Assembly: GCF_000373485.1 (NCBI RefSeq)
Contig: NZ_KB891585.1
Span: 1-64,000, forward strand
Source of the DNA: Dasania marina DSM 21967
GTDB lineage: Bacteria; Pseudomonadota; Gammaproteobacteria; Pseudomonadales; Dasaniaceae
Direction of reading: 5' to 3'
DNA: 64,000 bases
The translations under genes and the position numbers were made by a program. Positions 45,478-53,164 of this stretch are shown here, piece after piece (position 1 is the stretch's first letter; each line of letters starts with the position of its first letter). The notes below the pieces were generated by a model. It was not told the origin of the DNA and did not search any database. It was given only the letters and a program-made list of their open reading frames with translations.

Positions 45478-46269
45478 ATGGAATCGTTATATAAAATTGT
45501 TTTTCTATTAATATATTTATTGGGTTTTAATGCTGCGCAGGGCTCCTTGCTAGGGCCTGGAGATATTGCTTTTACCGGCTGGAATGCCGATAGCCGTGAT
45601 GCTTTTTCTTTTGTGGCGTTAACAGATATTAACGCTGGTGAGAGCATAGTATTTACCGATAATGAGTGGAGTGGTACGGCTTTTACTAGTGGCGAAAGCG
45701 AATTGAGCTGGACTACCAGTAGCGGTTTGGCGGCGGGTACTATAGTGGCGATTACCGACAGCCACTCAGCCACTGATGTGGCAGCAAGCAGCGGTAGTGT
45801 TAGTGGCCGTGTTGCGCTTAATGCTTCCAATGAAGGGCTCTTTGCATTACTGGGCACTTTGGCTGCCCCTAGCCATTTTTTGACAGCTTTTTCTAGTGAT
45901 GGTGCTGCAGGTTTTGGCTCTTTGTCGGGTACGGGTTTAACGGTGGGGCTAAACGCTATCGATTTCCATGGCACAGCGAGTCAAGATGATGATGTTTTTG
46001 CCTATGCCGGTATTAGGGCAGGTGAGTCGAGTTTTAGCGATTACCTAGGTTTGATTAATGATACCAATCATTGGTTGTCGCAGGGCGGCAGTGGTTCGCA
46101 ACATAATGACGGTATAGTCCCAGATACCCCCTTTTCGACTATCCCTTTTGTTGTGCAGCCTGCTGCGGTTGTAGCGGAGCCTAGTAGCTTGTCGCTCTTG
46201 TTGTTAGCAATGATTGCCCTAGTTGGGCTGCGATGCCGATCAAGCGCAAATCATTTATCTATAGACTAG
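45478..46269 (+). CDS. PEP-CTERM sorting-domain protein
   Basis: This 263-residue secreted protein has a signal peptide (about 1-21, IVFLLIYLLGFNAAQG). A Ser/Gly/Asp-rich domain starts GDIAFTGWNADSRDAFSFVA with DINAGESIVFTDNEWSG, a pattern known from lamin-tail-like or PEP-CTERM exported proteins. The C-terminal sorting signal is AEPSSLSLLLLAMIALVGLR and ends in Arg/Cys. PEP-CTERM tails are cut by exosortase (EpsH), linked to exopolysaccharide; no exosortase gene is in the window. The core VAEPSSL is a good PEP variant. Function of the mature domain is unknown. Confidence 0.85.
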   Translation: MESLYKIVFLLIYLLGFNAAQGSLLGPGDIAFTGWNADSRDAFSFVALTDINAGESIVFTDNEWSGTAFTSGESELSWTTSSGLAAGTIVAITDSHSATDVAASSGSVSGRVALNASNEGLFALLGTLAAPSHFLTAFSSDGAAGFGSLSGTGLTVGLNAIDFHGTASQDDDVFAYAGIRAGESSFSDYLGLINDTNHWLSQGGSGSQHNDGIVPDTPFSTIPFVVQPAAVVAEPSSLSLLLLAMIALVGLRCRSSANHLSID

Positions 46270-46318
46270 GCATATTTAGTGGCGGCAGCCTGGCCACTGC
46301 CGTTATGCTTGCGATGAA

Positions 46319-46807
46319 TTAGTTTCTTTTGTCTAATAAGCTTTCACACTGTAATTGAATTTTCTGTGCAGTTTTTAGCGCTTGCTCTGCAGCTTTTTCT
46401 CTTGAGTGTTGATATTGCTCAATAATTTTCTGGCTAGCCTTCGCCATGAAATCCCTAGCTTCCATTTTTGCTAAATGAGTCTGTAAGGCTGAGCGATCAA
46501 GTACTGGCTGTGATTTATGTTTTACCGATTCGGTAAAACCAGAGAGGTGCTGCTGTAGATCATGCCAGTGATCACCGGCATCCATAGCCGCTAGGTGAGC
46601 TTGTAGCTGGGCTTCATCACTGTTGCTTTCTAAGTGTTGGTTAGCTTCAGCTAAACGTGCTTTTAGTTGTTTTAATTGTTTTTTAGAGCGCTGCCATAAA
46701 TGCTGGCTTTGTTCGCTAAAGTGTTCTGCACCATCTTCTATATTGTCTGTGAGTTTTTCTAGCGCTTCTGCTGCATCTTTTATGGCGTGGTCTAGTTGTT
46801 TAAGCAC
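46319..46807 (-). CDS. Helical coiled-coil protein with an internal duplication
   Basis: I do not recognise a named family. The 162-residue, entirely helical protein starts at GTG 46807, with AAGGA eight bases upstream. It is rich in Ala, Gln, Lys and Glu, with heptad-like stretches at 1-60. A unit LQAHLAAMDAGD (68-79) is repeated as LQTHLAKMEARD (108-119). It has no signal peptide or membrane segment. It is convergent with the PEP-CTERM gene and stands alone. It is perhaps a small structural or stress protein. Confidence 0.7.
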   Translation of the reverse strand: MLKQLDHAIKDAAEALEKLTDNIEDGAEHFSEQSQHLWQRSKKQLKQLKARLAEANQHLESNSDEAQLQAHLAAMDAGDHWHDLQQHLSGFTESVKHKSQPVLDRSALQTHLAKMEARDFMAKASQKIIEQYQHSREKAAEQALKTAQKIQLQCESLLDKRN

Positions 46808-46907
46808 GATTGTTTCCTTAAATAAAAGAATATGACGTATAGATAACAGCCTTAGTATAGTGTCTCTGAGGGAAATTTTTATTGATTAATATCATTAAAA
46901 CTAAGAA

Positions 46908-47081
46908 TTATTGCTCGCTTTTATAACAGATCAAGGTATCTCGGTTGATCAGAAAAGTCTGCTCGGAGTCATAAACAGCGCCAGATAGCGTTTTGCTGTT
47001 ACAAATCGACAACATATCAGAAGTGAAGCTCACAAAAGCATCTATGTGTTTGGCCATAAGTTTTTTGTAGCTAGAATCCAT
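46908..47081 (-). CDS. Short ORF, 57 aa, possible truncated protein
   Basis: ATG 47081 to TAA 46908. The product starts MDSSYKKLMAKHIDAFVSFT and ends LINRDTLICYKSEQ; composition is protein-like with balanced hydrophobic residues. There is no clear ribosome site (AAGTGA 12 bases upstream) and no family that I can name. The wording vaguely recalls the first part of a sensor or regulator domain, which would make it a stump of a longer gene. Confidence 0.35.
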   Translation of the reverse strand: MDSSYKKLMAKHIDAFVSFTSDMLSICNSKTLSGAVYDSEQTFLINRDTLICYKSEQ

Positions 47082-47389
47082 ATGTAGTAGTCACTTACGT
47101 TTGACGTTGAATTGCGCAATGTCTGTGCCAAACCAGCATGTTGGCTGTTAATCCTATAGTTTTGCCTCCTAGTTGGCGGAGGCTTTGCCTGCGAAGGTTC
47201 ACCTGCACGCCAAAATACATAAACTTTGACGAGGGGTGGTTTGGGTCATGGGGAAGAGCAAAGGAGGCAGTTGGGGGGCAGAGGGCGATAAGCAATCTAG
47301 CTGGCGGGCTAAAAATAAATGAAAGGTTCTGCCTGTAGGCAAGTGCTATCTCTTAAGCTCTAGGCCTAATTGCTGGGCTTGCTGCATAT

Positions 47390-47638
47390 TTAGTTATATC
47401 TCCCCTGTTTTGAGGGTGTATACAAGCCGTCTATGATAGCTGTCTGTCTGTACTGATCTGTAGTCACGATAATTTGGGGCATGCTAATCACTAATGGGCC
47501 AATAAAGCCCAGAACTAGTTCTTTTAGCGCCTTATCGGCATCTATCTTCCCCGCGGAGTTTTAGTTTTGCTGGGAGAGTTACAGTAGCTTTGCGGCCTCC
47601 ATTATAAAAACATCGATATTAGCCCCCCTAGGGTGTTA
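47390..47638 (-). pseudogene. Remnant of a regulator-like gene (TetR C-terminal-like, uncertain)
   Basis: On the minus strand a frame reads ANIDVFIMEAAKLL, stop, LSQQN, stop, then NSAGKIDADKALKELVLGFI and GPLVISMPQIIVTTDQYRQT, ending at TAA 47390-47392. An ATG in another frame just upstream (MTNALTP) would join by a one-base shift in the G run at about 47623-47635. The alternation of charged and hydrophobic residues is that of a real helical protein, and the ending resembles the dimerisation part of TetR-like regulators. With two stops and a shift it cannot be functional as read. Confidence 0.35.
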
Positions 47639-47772
47639 GCGCATTTGTCATCCGTATGTTAAAAAGGGGATAATAATGAGCCTATGCCTGTCCATAGGTA
47701 AGCCATATTAATAAGTGGTTGTTTTTATTGGGGTTTTTATTGCCCTTTTGTGTAATAGATGAGGAATGAGAG

Positions 47773-49116
47773 ATGATCGACGAGATGATCGCCAAGGCGA
47801 GAATAGCCCAAGCTGAGTATGCAACGTTCTCGCAAGAGCAGGTAGATGAAATAGTACGCGCTATCGGCAAGGTTATTTACGACAATGCCGAAGAGCTGGC
47901 CCGCAATGCCGTAGCAGAAACGCGCATGGGTAACGTTGAAGATAAGTTGGTCAAAAAATTAGGTAAGTCACGCGCTATTTGGAACAGCCTTAAAGGCAAG
48001 CGTTCTATAGGTGTGATAGAAGAACGTGATGAAGATGGTCTGGTTAAAATTGCCAAGCCAGTAGGTGTTGTTGGTGCGGTAACCCCCACCACTAACCCGG
48101 TAGTGACCCCTATGTGTAATGCTATGTTCGCCCTAAAAGGCGGCAATGCCATTATCATAGCGCCACACCCGCGTGCTAAAAAATGTAGCGCACAAGCGGT
48201 AGACCTAATGAATGGCGAAATTAAACGCCTAGGTGGCCCCGATAATTTAATTCAATGTATTACTGAGCCCAGCATTGCTGCTACCAATGAGTTAATGCAA
48301 AAAGTAGACGTACTTGTTGCCACCGGTGGCCCCGCTATGGTTACCGCAGCCTATAGCAGTGGCAAGCCCTCATTTGGTGTAGGGCCGGGTAACGTGCAGG
48401 TGATAATTGATACCGATGTCGATTACAACGATGCCGCTGCCAAGGTGGTTGCTGGCCGTAAATTTGACTACGGTATTATCTGCTCGGGTGAGCAATCAGT
48501 GATTGCCCAAAAAGATGATTACAACAAAGTGATAGAAGCTTTTAAAGCCAATGGCGCTCACTATGTAGAAGATCAAGAGACTGCGGATAAGCTGCGAGCT
48601 GCCATTTTTGAAGATGGTCATATAGCTGCTGATGCGGTAGGCCAAAGCCCACAGCGCATTGCTGAAATGGCGGGTATAAGCATTGCTGACGACGCTAAAG
48701 TTATTTTGATTAAATCAAATGGCCGCGACGACGATATACTACGCAAAGAAAAAATGTGTCCTGTGTTGGTTGCCCATGAATATAGTGACTTTGATAACGC
48801 TATCGCTATTGCGCAACAAAATTTGGGAGTAGAGGGTAAGGGTCACACCTGCGCGATACACTCAAACAACGACGAGCATATACGCCAAGCCGGTCTTGCC
48901 TTGCCTGTTAGCCGTTTAGTGGTTAACGAAGCTAGCTCACTTACCGCTGGTGGCAGTTTGAAAAATGGTTTTGCGCCTACCACTACATTAGGTTGTGGTT
49001 CTTGGGGTAATAACTCTATTTCTGAAAACTTAAACTATCACCACCTAATCAATGTGCATCGCACGGGTTATGCGCATGATAAGCCAGCACCTACTGACGA
49101 AGAAATTTGGTCCTAA
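47773..49116 (+). CDS. CoA-acylating aldehyde dehydrogenase (EutE/SauS-like)
   Basis: This 447-residue aldehyde dehydrogenase belongs to the acylating branch. PVGVVGAVTPTTNPVVTPMC binds CoA/NAD as in AdhE, EutE and PduP, and the catalytic Cys237 is in YGIICSGEQSV. GVGPGNVQVIID and a GLALPVSRLVVNEASSLTAG stretch are also present. It would interconvert an aldehyde and its acyl-CoA. The wording of the N-terminus (RIAQAEYATFSQEQVDEIVR) is closest to sulfoacetaldehyde dehydrogenase SauS and its relatives, but no sulfonate gene is nearby, so the substrate stays open. Either ATG 47773 or ATG 47785 could start it. A strong terminator follows. Confidence 0.9.
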   Translation: MIDEMIAKARIAQAEYATFSQEQVDEIVRAIGKVIYDNAEELARNAVAETRMGNVEDKLVKKLGKSRAIWNSLKGKRSIGVIEERDEDGLVKIAKPVGVVGAVTPTTNPVVTPMCNAMFALKGGNAIIIAPHPRAKKCSAQAVDLMNGEIKRLGGPDNLIQCITEPSIAATNELMQKVDVLVATGGPAMVTAAYSSGKPSFGVGPGNVQVIIDTDVDYNDAAAKVVAGRKFDYGIICSGEQSVIAQKDDYNKVIEAFKANGAHYVEDQETADKLRAAIFEDGHIAADAVGQSPQRIAEMAGISIADDAKVILIKSNGRDDDILRKEKMCPVLVAHEYSDFDNAIAIAQQNLGVEGKGHTCAIHSNNDEHIRQAGLALPVSRLVVNEASSLTAGGSLKNGFAPTTTLGCGSWGNNSISENLNYHHLINVHRTGYAHDKPAPTDEEIWS

Positions 49117-49130
49117 GTTGTAGCAGCAAA

Positions 49131-49158
49131 AAAGGCCAACATAATGTTGGCCTTTTTT
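49131..49158 (+). terminator. Rho-independent terminator of the aldehyde dehydrogenase gene
   Basis: AAAGGCCAAC (49131-49140) pairs perfectly with GTTGGCCTTT (49146-49155) around a five-base loop and continues in T. It lies 14 bases after the stop. Confidence 0.92.
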
Positions 49159-49193
49159 ATGCGCGTTAATTGTATAAGTGAAGGGGATAAATA

Positions 49194-49451
49194 ATGACAG
49201 ACCATGTGCAAAAAGGCATGTTGCCCAGCGAATTACTATGCCCTAACTGCCAGCAAAAAGGTGTAATAAGTGGAAATAGTTGGCACTGTAAACGCTGCGA
49301 TCAGCAGTATGGTTTTGCTATTTACTGCGATACCTGTAACGAGCCGGTGCAACGGTTAACCGGCTGCGGTAGTTCTGAACATTTTTATTGCCGTAGCTGT
49401 AAAACCCCTAAATCTCGCAAAGCGGTTTTATATACCATGACAGAAACATAG
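49194..49451 (+). CDS. Small double zinc-ribbon protein (YfgJ/DUF1407-like)
   Basis: This 85-residue protein has two four-Cys zinc ribbons: CPNC...CKRC (about 16-35) and CDTC...CRSC (about 45-69). The order and spacing (LLCPNCQQKG, WHCKRCDQQY, YCDTCNEPVQRL, GCGSSEHFYCRSCK) match the YfgJ-type family of short zinc-ribbon proteins. The function is not known. ATG 49194 follows AAGGGGATAA. Its 3' end overlaps that of the convergent NrsF-like gene by 24 bases. Confidence 0.85.
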   Translation: MTDHVQKGMLPSELLCPNCQQKGVISGNSWHCKRCDQQYGFAIYCDTCNEPVQRLTGCGSSEHFYCRSCKTPKSRKAVLYTMTET

Positions 49452-50056
49452 GCCTACAACTAAGCCTGTTATTAGACTTGGAACAACATGCAGCTTGATT
49501 ATGTGCTGTGGTTCGTACATACAAGCAATTTGCATATACAGGGTGGGTAACATGGCCGCAGCTAGGATTAATGCAAAGCTGCATTGTAAAGGTTTGAGTG
49601 GGCAGAGTTTTTTCGTCAAGATAAAAGCGGCCATTATAGGTAATAGGGTATAGGAAAAACTTTCGTAAACACAGTGCTCGCGCTTACCCAGCATAGATGG
49701 CACTAGCGCCGGGCTGTATAAACCCCACACATGAAATCCCAACCATAGTGCAAGCAGTGTATAAGCACTTATTAATTGCATTTGGCTTAAATTACCTGGT
49801 ATAGCGCTGTTAAACGCAGCCAAGCTTAAGGCGGTTATAGCCAGTAACCCTATAGCTGTTTCCAAAAAAATTGTGGTTGAGTGATAAGTTGTTGTAATGC
49901 GTTGCCGCGTATAGGGCCAAAACTATAGGTGAGGGCAATAACGACTAGTGTGCTGGCAGCTAGCCATAGCAAAGCTGTATATTTGACGCTGGGTGCAGCT
50001 GTCACCGGGGCTAAGTTATGGCTGAGCCTGTCGATTAATTGCAATCGTTTATTCAT
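49428..50056 (-). pseudogene. NrsF-like anti-sigma factor (DUF1109) with a frameshift in a T7 tract
   Basis: Two frames together give an NrsF-type polytopic anti-sigma factor of about 209 residues with six hydrophobic segments, the usual length. Frame A (50056 down to about 49864) ends QPQFFWKQL-stop. Frame B continues LETAIGLLAITALSLAAFN and holds the family pattern CVYESFSYTLLP, CPLKPLQCSFALILAA and MYEPQHIIKLHVVPSL. The joint lies in a run of seven A on the plus strand (49864-49870); one extra base would restore QPQFFLETAIG. It starts eight bases inside the ECF sigma gene, the expected sigma/anti-sigma coupling. It could be a true mutation, a slippery site or a homopolymer sequencing error. 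Confidence 0.82.
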
Positions 50057-50618
50057 ATGTGTCTTTCTCTAATGATTTTCTAAGTTGGCCTATGGCTCTG
50101 TGCACGCGCACTTTCAAAGCGCCTTCACTAATGCATAGCTCGCTGGCGGCTTCGGCGCTGCTTAGGTCAACAATCTTAGTGAGGGTAATGGCTTCTCGGT
50201 AGGCTGGTGCTAGGGCGGCAACTAGCTGCCCCTGTGCCATGTGCTCATCTTGGCTAGGCGCATGTTCTTGCTCGCTAAGTTGTTGCTGATTAAATGTTTG
50301 TTCTAGGTTATGGTAATAGCGTTTTTGTTTGCGCAGCGCATCAATTGCTTTATGCCTGACTATGGCAAATAACCAAGACCGAAATAAACGTTTACTGTCA
50401 TAGCTGTGCCTAGCTTGATGTATGGCAATAAACGCGTCCTGCACACAGTCTTCTATAAAGTGTTGCGGCCCTAAGCGCTTAATTAAATAGTGATTAATGG
50501 CCTCGGCCAGTTCTGTTAGCAGCTCGCGATACTCTGCTTCATTGCCTTGCTGGGACTGGGCCATAAGCCCAGACCAGCGTTGCTCATCATATTGATGCTG
50601 TGCTGGCGTCGCTGTCAT
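50049..50618 (-). CDS. ECF-type RNA polymerase sigma factor
   Basis: This 189-residue sigma-70-family group 4 protein has region 2 at about 28-95 (FIEDCVQDAFIAIHQARHSY with SWLFAIVRHKAIDALRKQKR) and region 4 at about 130-185 (LAPAYREAITLTKIVDLSSA, ISEGALKVRVHRAIGQLRK). It should be held by the NrsF-like membrane protein encoded next, whose start overlaps its end by eight bases. The target genes probably include the spondin-domain gene upstream. There is no ribosome site before ATG 50618, which follows a stable hairpin closely; an internal Met at about residue 20 is a less likely start. Confidence 0.9.
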   Translation of the reverse strand: MTATPAQHQYDEQRWSGLMAQSQQGNEAEYRELLTELAEAINHYLIKRLGPQHFIEDCVQDAFIAIHQARHSYDSKRLFRSWLFAIVRHKAIDALRKQKRYYHNLEQTFNQQQLSEQEHAPSQDEHMAQGQLVAALAPAYREAITLTKIVDLSSAEAASELCISEGALKVRVHRAIGQLRKSLEKDTYE

Positions 50619-50627
50619 AAAAGTTTG

Positions 50628-50646
50628 GCCGCTGGTTTACAGCGGC
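50628..50646 (-). promoter_or_regulatory. Hairpin just upstream of the ECF sigma start
   Basis: GCCGCTG and CAGCGGC form a perfect seven-base stem around TAAAC, ending ten bases before the sigma start codon, in a leader with no clear ribosome site. It may limit sigma translation or act as a processing or attenuation point between the spondin gene and the sigma gene. Confidence 0.5.
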
Positions 50647-50690
50647 AGCTAGTAATCACTGCATTACTTAGCCCTGTGTGGGTATTGTTG

Positions 50691-51336
50691 CTAATGAACG
50701 CGTTCGACTGTAACGATAGCCACCGAGTTCCGCCAGTCATAATGTTGCGGTTTTAGTATTTCATTACCCGCTTCATCATAATCCCCTAGGTCGTGAAAAC
50801 CGTTGCTTATATGCACATAGCCTTCATCGGTTTCTGGGTTGGGATCGGATAAGGCTATACCGCCGCAGCGTGGGCCGGGTATGTTGGCGCAGTTTTGGTC
50901 GTTGTATTCCGTGCCGGCATCATAGAAACTGGCCATAATGGTTTTGCTGCCGCGTTTAGGTAGGCGTAATTTATTCACTGCGACAAAATTATCGTTAGTG
51001 GGGATCATCATCGCGGCGACACTTAAAAAACCTAAGTTGGGATGGCCCTTAACGGTCACTGTGGCGCTTTGGCCGGGGGATAATAAGGCAGGGATAACTT
51101 GGGCGTCATTAGCGCTGGTGCCTAATTGCTCGATCAAGGGGGCAGGGTTGCCGCTTTCTGCCAATATGGACAAGGCTGGGCTGGCGGGTTGGCCTAAGGT
51201 AAATAAGTGTACGGTTTTAGCATGGGTGACCACTAATTGCGGGGTAAAGCTTTGCCCTAGGGTGATATTCGTAATGGTCACTTCATAGCTGGCTGCTAAC
51301 CAGCAGTAATAGACATATCAGGCTGTGTTTATACAT
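50691..51336 (-). pseudogene. Spondin-domain secreted protein gene with a frameshift behind the signal peptide
   Basis: The long frame (GTG 51281 to 50691) encodes 196 residues with the spondin-N-like pattern YEVTITNITLGQSFTPQLVV, HLFTLGQPASPAL, LGFLSVAAMMIPTNDNFVA and YDAGTEYNDQNC. This is a secreted or periplasmic beta-sandwich, often next to ECF sigma/NrsF genes. The export signal is in another frame: ATG 51336 has AAGGA upstream and gives MYKHSLICLLLLVSSQ, then stops at 51283-51285. Removing one base near 51286-51295 would join VSS to SYEVTITNI. I therefore place the true start at 51336 and call a frameshift. It is probably the first gene of a spondin-sigma-NrsF operon. Confidence 0.72.
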
Positions 51337-51521
51337 GAGTATTCCTTCATGGTGGGGTAGTTGTGTTACTAGTACGTCATCTACTGCTAAAAGGTTACAG
51401 GGTAATAGTAAAAATTTAACAGTGGTTACTTTGGCTACTGTTAGTTTTTAAGTATGGCTATGTCATAAATACTTCATAAATCTGTCATCCGTCATTAACA
51501 CGCTTCTTTTACGTTAAAGTC

Positions 51522-52043
51522 ATGACAGTATTTGAAGGTATTACAAATTACGATAGGCGCATGTTGCTGTGGTGTAGCAAGTCGCGCTATTACCCCAGTG
51601 TCATTATGGGATTTAGGCTGTTGTCGCGCAGTGGTGATGGCTATATACAGATCTTATTGCCTTTGCTGTTACTGGCGTTTAATAACCCACAATACAATGT
51701 CTTTGTTAAAACCCTACTGCTGGCTTTTGCCATAGAGCGTGGCTTATATCTGCTGTTAAAAAATACTTTAAAGCGTCCGCGTCCTCCCGAGGCTATTGCT
51801 AGTTTTTATAGCTTAGTTAGAGCATCCGATCAGTTTAGTTTTCCCTCTGGCCATACCATGGCGGCTTTTTTATTAGCGGGGCTATGCTTTTTTCAGTTTT
51901 CATATATGGCAGCCCCTTTGTATCTATGGGCTTTGTTGGTGGGTGCGTCACGGGTGGTGATGGGTGTGCATTTTCCCAGCGATATTGTGGCGGGAGCATT
52001 TTTGGGGTCAGCCATTGCCTATGCAGTGACGGCGGCTGTTTAA
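51522..52043 (+). CDS. PAP2-family membrane phosphatase
   Basis: This 173-residue inner-membrane protein has the full PAP2 signature: motif 1 KNTLKRPRPPE, motif 2 FPSGHTMAA with the PSGH core, and motif 3 SRVVMGVHFPSDIVAGAFLG. Four to five hydrophobic segments are seen. Members dephosphorylate lipid phosphates such as undecaprenyl pyrophosphate or phosphatidic acid on the periplasmic side. It lies 26 bp before a glycosyltransferase-like gene, so a role in lipid-linked glycan metabolism is plausible. Confidence 0.9.
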   Translation: MTVFEGITNYDRRMLLWCSKSRYYPSVIMGFRLLSRSGDGYIQILLPLLLLAFNNPQYNVFVKTLLLAFAIERGLYLLLKNTLKRPRPPEAIASFYSLVRASDQFSFPSGHTMAAFLLAGLCFFQFSYMAAPLYLWALLVGASRVVMGVHFPSDIVAGAFLGSAIAYAVTAAV

Positions 52044-52069
52044 ATATAAAAACTATTTGAGAATAGACT

Positions 52070-53155
52070 ATGAAAATATTATACGGCATACAGGGGACCG
52101 GTAATGGCCATATTTCTAGGGCTAGGATGATGGCCCATTGCTTTGCCGCTACAGGTGTAGAGGTAGACTATTTATTTTCTGGCCGCGCTAAAAAAGACTT
52201 TTTTGCTATGGAGGTTTTTGGTGATTACCAGTTGCGCAAAGGTTTGAGTTTTAATGTGTCAGAAGGGCAGGTGAATTATCTTAAAACCGCTAGAGATAAT
52301 AAGCTGCTGCGCTTCTGCTATGACGTGCTGCGTTTAGATGTGTCGACCTATGATGTTATTATCAGTGACTTTGAGCCGGTCAGCGCCTGGGCGGGTAAAT
52401 TAAAAAATAAGCCGGTGTTAGGTATAGGCCACCAATATGCCTTTGGTGATAAAACGCCTATGGCTGGCGACAATATTTTTACCCGCAATATTATGCATTA
52501 CTTTGCGCCAGCAGATTTTCCGGTGGGTTTACACTGGGCCGCTTATAATGATTACACCTTGCCACCTATTATTAATACCGATTTATGCCGCGAAGCCAGC
52601 AATGGCAAAGTGGTGGTGTATCTCCCCTTTGAAAACCAACAACGGGTGACGCGGTTACTAAATCAGTTTCCACACACTCAGTTTATTCAATACTCCCCCC
52701 ATGTAATTGAAGGAGAGGATTATAATGTTAGCCTTAAAAAAACTAGTTACGAAGGCTTTCAATATGATTTAAGCCGGGCCGCTGCGGTGATATGTAATGC
52801 CGGTTTTGAATTGGTTAGTGAATGTTTATATTTGGGATTACCTATATTGGTGAAGCCGGTTAATGGCCAAATGGAGCAGGCATCTAATGCCCGCGCCTTG
52901 CAGTCGCTGGGTTATGCCGATGTTATGGACGTGGTGAGCTTTACCGCTATAGCGACGTGGTTAAAGGCGATAAAAAGAGAGGGGGCGCTTAAACCCTTGC
53001 CCATACCTAATGTGGCAAAGGCTTTGGTGGGTTGGGTAGTGCAAGGGAGCTGGCATGATAAGCAGCGTTTAGTGCAGCAGCTGTGGCAGCCTTTGCAACA
53101 GGCACAGCGGCAAACGCCGCGCTATAGTTTTAGTCAACCACTGCATAATTATTGA
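52070..53155 (+). CDS. MJ1255/VC2487-type glycosyltransferase
   Basis: This 361-residue GT-B-fold protein has the N-terminal pattern MKILYGIQGTGNGHISRARM, as in UDP-glycosyltransferases and the MurG-like group. YDVIISDFEPVSAWAG and GIGHQYAF follow, then a second domain at about 175-350 with VVYLPFENQ and the donor-binding AVICNAGFELVSECLYLGLP plus GQMEQASNA. It matches the family known by MJ1255 and VC2487 in my memory; donor and acceptor are undefined. It is co-directional with the PAP2 gene 26 bp upstream, probably an operon. Confidence 0.85.
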   Translation: MKILYGIQGTGNGHISRARMMAHCFAATGVEVDYLFSGRAKKDFFAMEVFGDYQLRKGLSFNVSEGQVNYLKTARDNKLLRFCYDVLRLDVSTYDVIISDFEPVSAWAGKLKNKPVLGIGHQYAFGDKTPMAGDNIFTRNIMHYFAPADFPVGLHWAAYNDYTLPPIINTDLCREASNGKVVVYLPFENQQRVTRLLNQFPHTQFIQYSPHVIEGEDYNVSLKKTSYEGFQYDLSRAAAVICNAGFELVSECLYLGLPILVKPVNGQMEQASNARALQSLGYADVMDVVSFTAIATWLKAIKREGALKPLPIPNVAKALVGWVVQGSWHDKQRLVQQLWQPLQQAQRQTPRYSFSQPLHNY

Positions 53156-53164
53156 TAGCGCTGT

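Larger units (their letters stand above)
46808..47772. other. 965-base region with gene remnants and no intact gene
   Basis: It holds a 57-codon ORF on the minus strand (46908-47081) and a hairpin GCCTCC-TAGTTGGC-GGAGGC (about 47163-47182). It also holds a Gly/Ser/Lys-rich 24-codon ORF (47248-47322, no ribosome site) and a broken gene on the minus strand (47390-47638). It looks like a graveyard of former genes between the coiled-coil gene and the aldehyde dehydrogenase gene, whose promoter should lie at the right end. Confidence 0.5.

Noticed and set aside
47138-47338. 66-codon ORF with an overlapping minus-strand ORF around a hairpin
   Set aside because: Neither has a ribosome site or recognisable domain; I describe the stretch as gene-poor.
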